A stretch of 8,276 bases of DNA from Candidatus Acidiferrales bacterium. Its GTDB lineage: Bacteria; Acidobacteriota; Terriglobia; Acidiferrales; UBA7541. The stretch lies in assembly GCA_955651735.1 (NCBI GenBank), contig CATPAM010000337.1, forward strand, positions 1-8,276, read 5' to 3'. A program made the translations under genes and the position numbers. Shown here in pieces: positions 1 to 7,629 of the stretch. The first letter of the stretch is position 1. Each line of letters starts with the position of its first letter. The notes under the pieces were generated by a model. That model was not told the DNA's origin. It was given only the letters and a program-made list of their open reading frames with translations, and did not search any database.

Positions 1-1976
1 CGTCCGTGCTCGGTCAGTCCCTCTATATCAAGGGAGTTCCGTTTCGCATCATCGGGGTTACCGCCCGCGATTTCTTCGGCGTCGAGCCGCAAGGCTCTAC
101 CGATCTCTGGATTCCTCTCCAGACCCTGCCTGAATTGAAACCTTGGGGTGTTTCGCCACAGGATAAGAGCGCTCTTTACGGCTCGCCGGATTGGTGGTTC
201 TTGATGATGATCGGCCGTCTGCGGCCGGGCGTGAACGAAGAGCAGGCCCTCGCACACTTGCAACCGGCCTATCAGAGCGTGGCCTACCTGGGAACATCCG
301 GACCGCGGAAAGACGAACAGCCTCCACAGCTGTATTTCAGTTCCGTACAAGGAATCGCCGGCCTACGCGAGACGTTTGAAACGCCTTTGCGTGCGCTGAT
401 GGTCACGGTGGGACTCGTCCTGGTGATCGCGTGCAGCAACGTGGCCATGTTGCTGGTGGCGCGAAATTCTGCGCGACAGCGTGAGTTCAGCCTTCGCTCT
501 GCTCTCGGCGCAGGGCGAGTGCGGCTCTTCCGTCAACTGCTGACGGAGGGGCTGCTTCTGGTAGCGGCTGGAGGGACTGCGGGCTGGCTACTGGCGCTCT
601 GGGCCAGTGATGCGCTAGCGCAATGGGCAAGATTGGACGTAAGCTTGGCTCCCGATCGTGGCGTGCTGCTCTTCTCTGTCCTGATTTCTCTCGCAACGGC
701 TCTAATTTTCGGACTCGTTCCGTTCTGGAGCGTTGGTCGTGTGCCCCTTTGGGTTGCTTTGCGAACTTCTGGTAGCAACGCTACGCAGGACCGCCTAGGA
801 TTCCGCGCGGGCCAGGTTGTCGTAGCTATCCAGATGGCGATGTGCCTCGCGCTTTTGGTTGGCGCGGGTCTGGCAGTGCGCAGTCTGCGGAACCTGGAAA
901 GCGCCAGCCTAGGGCTTAGCGCCAAGGGGCTGCTCGTCTTCGGCATTACTCCTCCGCAGAGTCTCCACACCGACCCGGAAGTCATTCGCTTCTATCAAAC
1001 GCTTATGGACCGGCTGCGCGTCTTGCCGGGAATCGAAGCCTCGACGCTTGTACAAGTCCGGCCGGGCGCAGGCGCTAGCAACAACACGATTGCATTTGTG
1101 GACGGCGTGCAAGCACGCGAGAAAGTAATGGATAGCCTGGTGCGCTGGAATGCCGTGGGTCCGGATTTCTTTCACGTAATGGTGACGCCGATCTTCCAGG
1201 GCCGCGATTTTACAGACGGCGATTCCGCGAGTTCCATGAAGGTTGTGATTGTCAATCAAACATTCGTCGATCGTTATTTTGCCGGGCGCCAGCCACTGGG
1301 CCATCACCTGGGGATCGATGGAGAGCACGGTGTCCCATACACGATCATTGGCGTGGCACAAAACAGCAAGTACACGAGGGTGCGCGAGGGGGACGCAGCC
1401 ATGGCGTACTTCCCTTACGCGCAGATACCCGATATCGCCGGCATGCAAGTGGAGTTGCGCACAGCAGGCAATCCTGCGGCTTATCTGCCGCCAGTACAGC
1501 ATGTGATTCAAGATATGGGCCCGGACTTGGCGGCACTACAGCCGATGACGCAGCAGGCGCAATTCGAGGCGTCCTTTTCGCAGGAACATTTGTTTGCTCG
1601 CCTGGCTTTGTTCTTCGGATTGCTCGCCGCGCTACTGGTTGCTACCGGGCTGTACGGCACTCTCGCGTATCGAGTAAGCCGAAGAAGTGCTGAGTTCGGA
1701 GTGCGCATGGTGCTCGGCGCGAATCCGCGGCAAGTTTTGTGGATTATCGCGCGCGAGAGGCTGATGCTGAGTATCGCGGGCGTCGCGTTGGGGCTGCCGC
1801 TCGCAATCATAGGCGCACGTTTGCTGCGCTCCTTCTTTTTTGGCCTGGCTCCGGAAGATCCCGTGGCTCTCGTGGTAGCGGTTCTGGCAACCTGTGCCGT
1901 TGTGATTGGCGCCAGCGTGATTCCTGCGCTACGCGCGACTCGTGTCGATCCCCTGGTTGCTTTGCGGTACGAATAG
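1..1976 (+). CDS. MacB/FtsX-type duplicated ABC permease (ADOP family), 5'-truncated by window edge
   Basis: This is an inner-membrane permease subunit of the MacB/LolC/FtsX class, of the double-length kind. The frame is open from base 3. The GTG at 6 lies inside the first periplasmic core domain and is not the start. Aligned with permease 2, about 165 N-terminal residues are missing, so the full protein is probably near 820 aa. Counting from base 6, visible parts are: end of periplasmic domain 1 (1-120, with FRIIGV near its start); membrane helix 2 (about 130-152); the coupling segment with REFSLRSALGA and RQLLTE; helices near 180-200 and 219-243; second-half helix near 269-293; periplasmic domain 2 (300-520, ending in the YTIIGV region and beyond); three last helices (530-553, 578-598, 615-640); and the tail DPLVALRYE. 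There is no ATPase domain, so it depends on a separate ATPase, perhaps the one at 6931. The stop codon overlaps the ribosome site of the next gene. The substrate is unknown. Family assignment is firm; function is inferred. Confidence 0.92.
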   Translation, partial: SVLGQSLYIKGVPFRIIGVTARDFFGVEPQGSTDLWIPLQTLPELKPWGVSPQDKSALYGSPDWWFLMMIGRLRPGVNEEQALAHLQPAYQSVAYLGTSGPRKDEQPPQLYFSSVQGIAGLRETFETPLRALMVTVGLVLVIACSNVAMLLVARNSARQREFSLRSALGAGRVRLFRQLLTEGLLLVAAGGTAGWLLALWASDALAQWARLDVSLAPDRGVLLFSVLISLATALIFGLVPFWSVGRVPLWVALRTSGSNATQDRLGFRAGQVVVAIQMAMCLALLVGAGLAVRSLRNLESASLGLSAKGLLVFGITPPQSLHTDPEVIRFYQTLMDRLRVLPGIEASTLVQVRPGAGASNNTIAFVDGVQAREKVMDSLVRWNAVGPDFFHVMVTPIFQGRDFTDGDSASSMKVVIVNQTFVDRYFAGRQPLGHHLGIDGEHGVPYTIIGVAQNSKYTRVREGDAAMAYFPYAQIPDIAGMQVELRTAGNPAAYLPPVQHVIQDMGPDLAALQPMTQQAQFEASFSQEHLFARLALFFGLLAALLVATGLYGTLAYRVSRRSAEFGVRMVLGANPRQVLWIIARERLMLSIAGVALGLPLAIIGARLLRSFFFGLAPEDPVALVVAVLATCAVVIGASVIPALRATRVDPLVALRYE

Positions 1977-1979
1977 GAG
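1975..1979 (+). promoter_or_regulatory. Shine-Dalgarno AGGAG of permease 2, overlapping the stop of permease 1
   Basis: AGGAG lies 5 nt before the ATG at 1985 and uses the last two bases of the upstream TAG (1974-1976). Terminating ribosomes therefore sit on the initiation site, which favours translational coupling of the two permeases. It also fixes the start at 1985, although the frame stays open upstream to 1739. Confidence 0.8.
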
Positions 1980-1984
1980 CTGTC

Positions 1985-4423
1985 ATGTTCTCGATTCTGC
2001 AAGATGTGCGATTTGGCGTACGCATGTTGATGAAGCATCGACTGGCCACGACAGTTTCGATTGTGGCGTTGGCGTTGGGGATCGGCGCGAACACCGCGAT
2101 GTTCAGCCTTGCGGAAGCGTTCCTGCTGCATCCAGCGCCCTTCGAGAACGCGAATCGCATTCTGGCCCTCGTAGACTCGCGCCCGCAGCAAAACATCGAC
2201 TTGAACTCCATCGCGCCAGCCACTTACTTTGATTGGCGCAAGGAAGCGCATTCTTTCGATCAGCTCGCGGCATATGCGTGGGATGAAGTGAACCTGACCG
2301 GTAACGGGCAACCGCAAAAAATCCAGGCATTCAAAATCTCCTCGAACCTATTTGAAATGCTTGGCGTGCAGCCGCGGCTTGGCCGCGCGTTCAATGTCGA
2401 AGAGGAAGCGCCCGGAAAAGAGCAAGAGATTATTCTCGGCCATGCCTTGTGGGAGCAGCGCTACGCCTCGGACCCGCACATCGTCGGCAAGAACGTTAAA
2501 GTGGACGGAAAGAGCTACACGATCGTTGGAGTGATGCGCAAGGGATTCGATTTCCCCATGCCCGCGGAAGCGTGGCTTCCTCTTTCCATTGAGCCCAAGG
2601 AACGCGAGCGTCGGGATAATCGTTGGCTGTGGGTGCTCGGTCGCCTGAAGCCGCAGGTTTCGTTCACCGAAGCTTCGGCTGAAATGCAGGCTATCGCGCA
2701 ACGCCAAGCCGATGCTTACCCGGACACCAACAAAGACTGGCAGCTTCGCCCCATGCCACTGACGCAGTTCGTTACCGGCAGCATTACACGCGATTACACG
2801 ATTTTGTTAATGGGAGCCGTCGCATTTGTGCTGCTGATCGCCTGCGCCGACGTCGCCAATGTCCAGTTCGCTCGGATGAGCGGCCGCAGCAATGAATTTG
2901 CCGTGAGGACCGCGCTGGGTGGCACACGCTGGCGGGTCATGCGTCAGTTGCTCACGGAAAGCATTTTACTCTCGGCAGGCGGGGCGGTGCTGGGCCTGCT
3001 TATGGCGCAGTGGGAAATCCAGTTGATTGTCTCGCATATGCCGGCGGATGTTGCGAAATTCGTGGCTGGATGGAAAAGCATCAGCCTCGATTCCAACGCC
3101 TTTCTCTTTACGCTGATCGTTGTGGTGGTGAGCGGCATTCTTTCCGGAATTGCTCCTTCCCTGCTCGCGTCGCGCGCCAATCTTGCCGACTCGCTAAAGG
3201 AGAGCGGCCGGGGCGCTACGGTGAGTCGCACGCGCGGCAGGTTGCGCGGCGCGCTGGTCGTGGCGGAGATTTCGCTCGCACTGATTCTCTTGGTCGGCAC
3301 TGGCCTGCTGATCAAGAATTTCCAAGGACTGCTGAACGTCAATGAAAGCTATTCTCCGCGGACCCTGCTGACGCTGAACTTAACGTTGCCGGATTCGCAG
3401 TATGGACAGCCCTCGGCGCGACTCGCCTTCCATGAACAAGTGTTGCAGCGGCTGAGCGCGTTACCGGCCGTGCAGTCCGCAACAATCGTCACGCATGTGC
3501 CGTATTCCGGTGGGGGAGGTGTGAGCACCTACACCTTTTCCATTGAAGGGCAAGCGCCCGGGCAGCGCGGCGAGCTTCGCAATGCCATCATTGAAACGAC
3601 GGCGCCGAATTATTTTTCGACGATGAACATTGCGCTTCGCCAGGGGCGGCTGCTTCAGGAAACGGACGGCGCGGACGCCCCTCCCGTCGCGGTGATCAGT
3701 GAAAGCTTCGCCAAGCGGTACTTTCCGGGAAAGAATCCGCTCGGCGAGCACATTAAAGTCGGTAAGGCGGATTCGGCTCGGCCGTGGATGACTATCGTAG
3801 GTGTAGTCGATGATGTTCACTACAGCTGGATCAATAAACAAAATGTTCCCACCATGTATGGCCCGTTCCGGCAAGCGCCGCCGTACTACACAACCATCCT
3901 GCTGCGCACTCCGGGCGATCCCCTGCAATTGATTCCCGCTGTTCGCGAGCAGATTGCCGCCGTCGATCCGGATCTGCCACTGTACAACATCAAGCCGATG
4001 GATCGGGTCATCACCGAATCGATTGTGGGCATCGCCTACGTCGCGGCCATGATGGCGGTGCTCGGCGTCATCGCGCTGGTGCTCGCGTCCGTCGGCGTTT
4101 TTGGCGTGATGTCTTATTCGGTGAGCGAACGCGCGCACGAAATCGGCGTTCGCATGTCGCTCGGCGCGCAAACCACCGACATTTTGCGCATGGTACTGCG
4201 CAGCGGGATGACCCTCACCGTGCTCGGCCTCGCTATCGGCCTGCCCATCGCCTTCGCACTGGCCCGCGCGCTAGCCGCGCTCCTGTTCGGCGTCGAGGCC
4301 ACCGACCCATTTTCCTTCATCGGCTTGCCGTTGCTGCTCGCGGCCGTGGCGGCACTGGCGTGCTATCTCCCCGCTCGCCGGGCCGCGCGCCTCGATCCCC
4401 TGAAGGCTTTGCGCTACGAATGA
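1985..4423 (+). CDS. MacB/FtsX-type duplicated ABC permease (ADOP family), complete, 812 aa
   Basis: This is a double-length inner-membrane permease. The start at 1985 is chosen for the AGGAG 5 nt upstream and because it begins with the family's N-terminal amphipathic pattern (LQDVRFGVRMLMKHR). The longer open frame from 1739 would overlap permease 1 by 80 codons and lacks that pattern. Order of parts: membrane helix 1 (about 21-48, with ALGIGANTA); periplasmic core domain 1 (50-245, with LWEQRYASDP and YTIVGVM); helix 2 (272-295); coupling segment (298-330, NEFAVRTALGG and RQLLTES); helix 3 (325-345); helix 4 (372-396); second-half helix 5 (421-445); periplasmic domain 2 (450-660, with the SFAKRYFPGKNPLGEHI region); helix 6 (681-707); coupling segment HEIGVRMSLGA (about 715-727); helices 7 and 8 (738-760, 768-795); tail DPLKALRYE. 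There is no nucleotide-binding domain. It lies 8 nt after permease 1 and 39 nt before permease 3. Domain limits are read by eye; the substrate is unknown. Confidence 0.95.
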   Translation: MFSILQDVRFGVRMLMKHRLATTVSIVALALGIGANTAMFSLAEAFLLHPAPFENANRILALVDSRPQQNIDLNSIAPATYFDWRKEAHSFDQLAAYAWDEVNLTGNGQPQKIQAFKISSNLFEMLGVQPRLGRAFNVEEEAPGKEQEIILGHALWEQRYASDPHIVGKNVKVDGKSYTIVGVMRKGFDFPMPAEAWLPLSIEPKERERRDNRWLWVLGRLKPQVSFTEASAEMQAIAQRQADAYPDTNKDWQLRPMPLTQFVTGSITRDYTILLMGAVAFVLLIACADVANVQFARMSGRSNEFAVRTALGGTRWRVMRQLLTESILLSAGGAVLGLLMAQWEIQLIVSHMPADVAKFVAGWKSISLDSNAFLFTLIVVVVSGILSGIAPSLLASRANLADSLKESGRGATVSRTRGRLRGALVVAEISLALILLVGTGLLIKNFQGLLNVNESYSPRTLLTLNLTLPDSQYGQPSARLAFHEQVLQRLSALPAVQSATIVTHVPYSGGGGVSTYTFSIEGQAPGQRGELRNAIIETTAPNYFSTMNIALRQGRLLQETDGADAPPVAVISESFAKRYFPGKNPLGEHIKVGKADSARPWMTIVGVVDDVHYSWINKQNVPTMYGPFRQAPPYYTTILLRTPGDPLQLIPAVREQIAAVDPDLPLYNIKPMDRVITESIVGIAYVAAMMAVLGVIALVLASVGVFGVMSYSVSERAHEIGVRMSLGAQTTDILRMVLRSGMTLTVLGLAIGLPIAFALARALAALLFGVEATDPFSFIGLPLLLAAVAALACYLPARRAARLDPLKALRYE

Positions 4424-4453
4424 GCTAATTGTCGGCGATAGTCGCTGCACGTT

Positions 4454-4457
4454 GGAG
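4454..4457 (+). promoter_or_regulatory. Shine-Dalgarno GGAG of permease 3
   Basis: GGAG lies 5 nt before the ATG at 4463, the same spacing as at the other starts. An in-frame TAG at 4439-4441 stands just upstream with no ATG, GTG or TTG between, so 4463 is the first possible start in this frame. The 39-nt gap (4424-4462) shows no terminator-like hairpin with a T-run. Confidence 0.7.
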
Positions 4458-4462
4458 CCGGT

Positions 4463-6871
4463 ATGACGGGAATATGGCAGGATTTTCGCTACACACTGCG
4501 CGCCCTTGCAAAGAACAAAGGCTTCGCGAGTGTCGCGCTGCTGACCCTGGCACTCGGCATGGGCGCCACCACCGCCATCTTCAGCGTGGTGAATGCCGTT
4601 CTGCTGAAGCCGCTTACTTTCGCGCAACCCGAACGCCTGATCAAGCTCGAAGAGCGCCATCCCGATTGGGCGTCGCCGGAATTCACCTACGCGAATTTCG
4701 CCGACATTGCGAAGAACACGCGGACCATGGAAAAGTTGGCTGCGTATCGCCCTTGGCTGTTTACGCTGAGCGGCGACGGCGAGCCGGAGAACGTGGACGG
4801 GTACCGCGTTTCAGCAGAGTTCTTTACGGTGCTCGGAGTTTCACCTCAACTGGGCCGAACATTCCTGCCTGAAGAAAATCGTCCCGGCAGCGGCGACGTC
4901 GCCGTGCTCAGCAACGGACTTTGGAAGCGCCGCTTCGGCTCCGACCCCAACATTATCGGCAAGACTTGCAAAATTAACGGAAACCCTAGCCGCATCGTCG
5001 GCGTGATGCCCGCTACTTTCCGTTTTCCCGAAGACTCCGCGCTCTGGACGCCGCTCGCCCTTGACGATACGTTGCTGACCAATCGCCGGGCGCATCTCTA
5101 TACAGTGATCGGGCGCGTAAAACCGCAGGCCACGCTCGCGCAAGCGCGCAGCGAAGCGCAAATACTCGCTAAAACGATTGACGAAGAAAATAAGGGCATC
5201 GACCCGAACTGGACCGCGTATCCTTCACCTTTTCAAGAACGCCTCGTCGCCGCGGTAAGACTTCCGATCCTGCTCTTGTTCTGCGCCGTTGGATTTGTAC
5301 TGCTGATTACTTGCGCCAACATTGCCAATCTCCTGCTTGCGCGCGAGGTTGCACGCAGCAAGGAAATCGGCGTGCGTATCGCGCTCGGCGCGGGCAAGGG
5401 CCGCATCCTCGGCCAACTGCTCACCGAAAGCATCGTTCTCGCCTTCATCGGTTCTGGTCTCGGCTTGTTAGTCGCGAACTTTGCGCTGCGTGCCATTATT
5501 CAATTGAGTCCGGGTGATGTCCCGCGACTGCAGGATGTCTCCATCGATTGGCACGTTCTCGGATTTACGTTGCTGGTGACGGCACTGGCCGGCGTTCTCT
5601 TCGGAGTTGCGCCTGCGCTGCAGGCTTTCAAGGTTGACCTGCAAAACTCGCTCCGCGAATCGCGCCGCACTTCCCTTGGCGCGGCACAACTTCGTTTGCG
5701 CAGTGCGCTCGTCATTTCGGAAATCGCCCTGGCCCTCGTCCTGCTGGCCGGCACTGGCTTGCTGACCAACAGCTTCGTCCGCCTGCTCCGCGTCCCTCTC
5801 GGCTTCAATCCAAAGAATGTCCTTACGCTGCAGCTTTTCTTACCGGAAGCCACCGAATCCGCTGCGGACACCCGCAGCGCGCAGACGCTGAGCGCAATTC
5901 TCGAAAAAGTGCGCACTGTGCCCGGGGTGCACTTCGCCAGCGTAGTCAATTCCCTGCCCATCGCCGGCGGTGTCGGCACCGACTTTGCCATCGTGGGCCG
6001 TCCGCCGGTCAAACCGGAAGACGAGCCCTCGGCGGATATTCGCGTCATCGATGCGGCTTATCTCCGCACCATGCAGATTCCGCTGCTGCGCGGCCGCGAA
6101 TTTTCCGAGCGCGATTCCGCGGCCGCGCCCAAAGCCATGCTCATCAACCAAACCATGGCCGACAAATTCTGGCCCGGGCAAGATCCTGTTGGCAGCCGCG
6201 TCACCATGCTCGATTGGGGACCACCGCTCACCGGCGAAGTTGTCGGCTTGGTCGGCGATGTAAAGCCCAATGGCCCGCAGGAACCTGTCGGCTCCATGAT
6301 CTACTGGCCGTATCCGCAGTTTCCCTCGCTCTTCAATTATTTGGTCGTGCGCACCATGAGCGCTGATCCTCTCAGCGTTCTCGCCGGCATTAAAGGGCAG
6401 GTGCGCGCCGTAAATCCAGAGCAGCCCGTTTCGCAGATTCGCACCATGGAGCAGGTGCTCGGCGAATCCCTCGCGCAGCGCCGCTTCAGTTTGACCTTGA
6501 TTGCCATTTTCGCCGGACTATCCGTGCTGCTCGCGGCCATCGGTGTTGCCGGAGTCATGGCCTTCCTGGTGGCGCAGCGCACGCAAGAAATGGGCATTCG
6601 GATGGCGCTTGGTGCGCAACGCGCCGACGTTTTCGGTTTAGTCTTGCGCCAGGGAATGCGCATGACCTTTTTCGGCTTGCTCATCGGGCTTGCCGGCGCG
6701 TTTGGCTTGACGCGCCTCCTGGCCGGCATGCTATACGGGGTGAAGCCCGGTGATCCGCTGACCTTTGCGCTGGTCTCCGCGTTTCTGATTGGTGTGGCGC
6801 TTTTAGCGTGCTGGCTGCCTGCGCGTTCCGCCACGCGCGTCGATCCGATGATCGCGCTGCGCTATGAGTAG
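4463..6871 (+). CDS. MacB/FtsX-type duplicated ABC permease (ADOP family), complete, 802 aa
   Basis: This is the third double-length permease of the cluster. It opens with the family's amphipathic N-terminus (WQDFRYTLRALAKNKG, residues 5-20) and helix 1 (21-47, LTLALGMGATTAIFSVV). Next come periplasmic core domain 1 (50-260, with GLWKRRFGSDP and RIVGVMP), helix 2 (267-290), coupling segment (AREVARSKEIGVRIALGA, 293-310, then GQLLTES), helix 3 (about 320-340) and helix 4 (363-388). The second half has helix 5 (415-440), periplasmic domain 2 (450-665), helix 6 (677-703), coupling segment QEMGIRMALGA (about 708-718), two last helices (728-752, 760-790) and the tail DPMIALRYE. Length and layout match permease 2, but the periplasmic domains differ clearly, so it is a diverged paralogue rather than a recent copy. 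It is followed after 59 nt by the ATPase gene, its closest plausible partner. It has no ATP-binding motif. Family assignment is firm; substrate and true ATPase partner are inferred or unknown. Confidence 0.95.
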   Translation: MTGIWQDFRYTLRALAKNKGFASVALLTLALGMGATTAIFSVVNAVLLKPLTFAQPERLIKLEERHPDWASPEFTYANFADIAKNTRTMEKLAAYRPWLFTLSGDGEPENVDGYRVSAEFFTVLGVSPQLGRTFLPEENRPGSGDVAVLSNGLWKRRFGSDPNIIGKTCKINGNPSRIVGVMPATFRFPEDSALWTPLALDDTLLTNRRAHLYTVIGRVKPQATLAQARSEAQILAKTIDEENKGIDPNWTAYPSPFQERLVAAVRLPILLLFCAVGFVLLITCANIANLLLAREVARSKEIGVRIALGAGKGRILGQLLTESIVLAFIGSGLGLLVANFALRAIIQLSPGDVPRLQDVSIDWHVLGFTLLVTALAGVLFGVAPALQAFKVDLQNSLRESRRTSLGAAQLRLRSALVISEIALALVLLAGTGLLTNSFVRLLRVPLGFNPKNVLTLQLFLPEATESAADTRSAQTLSAILEKVRTVPGVHFASVVNSLPIAGGVGTDFAIVGRPPVKPEDEPSADIRVIDAAYLRTMQIPLLRGREFSERDSAAAPKAMLINQTMADKFWPGQDPVGSRVTMLDWGPPLTGEVVGLVGDVKPNGPQEPVGSMIYWPYPQFPSLFNYLVVRTMSADPLSVLAGIKGQVRAVNPEQPVSQIRTMEQVLGESLAQRRFSLTLIAIFAGLSVLLAAIGVAGVMAFLVAQRTQEMGIRMALGAQRADVFGLVLRQGMRMTFFGLLIGLAGAFGLTRLLAGMLYGVKPGDPLTFALVSAFLIGVALLACWLPARSATRVDPMIALRYE
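4570..4590 (+). repeat. 21-nt exact direct repeat, copy 1 (within permease 3)
   Basis: Bases 4570-4590 are identical to 7812-7832. Both encode TAIFSVV in membrane helix 1 of a permease. The identity stops just outside this segment, so it is most simply a conserved protein motif with shared codon choice. It could also be a remnant of gene conversion between the paralogues. Confidence 0.6.
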
Positions 6872-6918
6872 AGAGATGCCTTGATGGCAGGTACACTAGA
6901 GTGAGACCATTCGAGCGA

Positions 6919-6925
6919 TAAGGAG
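6919..6925 (+). promoter_or_regulatory. Shine-Dalgarno TAAGGAG of the ATPase gene
   Basis: TAAGGAG is a near-perfect match to the anti-Shine-Dalgarno complement and lies 5 nt before the GTG at 6931. Its first three bases are also an in-frame TAA. The GTG at 6931 is thus the first usable start after that stop; the next candidate, the ATG at 6949, has no such site and would trim the first beta strand. This is the strongest ribosome site in the window, perhaps making up for the GTG start. Confidence 0.8.
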
Positions 6926-6930
6926 AGTTT

Positions 6931-7629
6931 GTGGAACCTTTGATTCAAATGCGAAATCTCGAGAAGGCCTTCGAGGCCGGCGGCAGCAAGTTTTTCGTCC
7001 TGCGGCGCATCACCCTGGACATTCAGCCCGGCGAATTTGTCACCTTCATGGGCCCGTCCGGCGCGGGAAAATCCACACTACTTAGCATCATCGGCATGCT
7101 CGACAGTGCCTGGAGCGGCGAATACTACTTTCTCGAGCAGCCGGTCCACAAACTCAACGTCAAAAAGCGCAACGAGCTGCACAAAGCCAACATCGGCTTC
7201 GTCTTTCAGAGCTACCACCTCATCGACAATCTCACTGTCTTCGAAAATCTCGAAATCCCGCTTTCCTACAAAAATGTTCCGCACAAGGAGCGCGTCAGCC
7301 TCGTTTGTGACATCCTCGACCGCTTCAACATCGTGGGCAAGAAAGATCTCTTCCCCAACCAGCTATCCGGTGGACAGCAGCAACTTGTGGGCGTCGCTCG
7401 CGCGGTTATCCAGAATCCCAAGCTCATCCTCGCCGACGAGCCCACCGGCAACCTCCACTCCGCGCAGGGTGACGAAATCATGCAACTCTTCAAGCGCCTC
7501 AACGACGCCGGCACGACCATCATTCAGGTCACCCACTCCGAGCGCAATGCCATGTATGGTCATCGCATTATCCAGCTCAATGACGGCTGGGTGGTCAGCG
7601 AGGAAAAAGCCGCTGCCCGCGTCGGATAG
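6931..7629 (+). CDS. ABC transporter ATP-binding protein, MacB/LolD class, 232 aa
   Basis: This is a cytoplasmic nucleotide-binding subunit that would dimerise and drive FtsX/MacB-type permeases by ATP hydrolysis. Motifs in order: Walker A GPSGAGKST (41-49), Q-loop Gln93 in FVFQSYHLIDNLTV, signature LSGGQ (145-149), Walker B LILADE with catalytic Glu170, D-loop region PTGNLHS (171-177) and switch His202 in VTHSE. F14 is a plausible A-loop aromatic. Length and the LIDNLTVFEN and PTGNL segments fit the lipoprotein-release/MacB ATPase group. Three positions depart from the common consensus: His176 where Asp is usual (GNLDS), Leu152 where Arg is usual after LSGGQQQ, and Gly154 where Ala is usual. 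All catalytic residues remain, so it should be active. It is the only ATPase in the window and lies between permeases 3 and 4. Its stop (TAG, 7627-7629) is in the same frame as permease 4. Start: GTG with TAAGGAG 5 nt upstream. It could be named macB-like or lolD-like, but neither symbol is justified. Confidence 0.95.
   Translation: MEPLIQMRNLEKAFEAGGSKFFVLRRITLDIQPGEFVTFMGPSGAGKSTLLSIIGMLDSAWSGEYYFLEQPVHKLNVKKRNELHKANIGFVFQSYHLIDNLTVFENLEIPLSYKNVPHKERVSLVCDILDRFNIVGKKDLFPNQLSGGQQQLVGVARAVIQNPKLILADEPTGNLHSAQGDEIMQLFKRLNDAGTTIIQVTHSERNAMYGHRIIQLNDGWVVSEEKAAARVG

Noticed and set aside
6..8. GTG at 6 as a start codon for permease 1.
   Set aside because: The frame is open to the window edge and the residues around it belong to the middle of the first periplasmic domain, matching about residue 166 of permease 2.
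909..1511. A 200-codon reverse-strand open frame inside permease 1.
   Set aside because: No ribosome site or domain seen; fully opposite the second periplasmic domain of permease 1.
1739..1984. An 82-codon upstream extension of permease 2 (frame open from 1739).
   Set aside because: It overlaps permease 1 fully, is rich in Arg/Cys/Ser with no family similarity, and the AGGAG-ATG at 1985 gives the expected N-terminus.
1508..2317. A 269-codon reverse-strand open frame spanning the junction of permeases 1 and 2.
   Set aside because: It is opposite two well-supported genes, has low-complexity Arg/Ser/Ala composition and no recognisable domain; a shadow of G+C-rich coding DNA.
3461..4171. A 236-codon reverse-strand open frame inside permease 2, rich in His/Arg/Asp.
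   Set aside because: Composition is that of an antisense shadow, with no family motif, and it lies wholly inside a firm gene.
4429..4872. A 147-codon + strand open frame at the start of permease 3.
   Set aside because: Arg-rich out-of-frame reading of the permease 3 N-terminus with no recognisable feature.
6877..6889. Small inverted repeat (TGCC/GGCA) after permease 3 as a terminator.
   Set aside because: Only a 4-bp stem with a 5-nt loop and no following T-run; too weak to stop transcription.
6881..6906. Possible promoter in the 59-nt gap before the ATPase (TTGATG resembling a -35 box).
   Set aside because: No acceptable -10 box at 16-18 nt spacing; the nearby TACACT is only a partial match and has no -35 box at the right distance.
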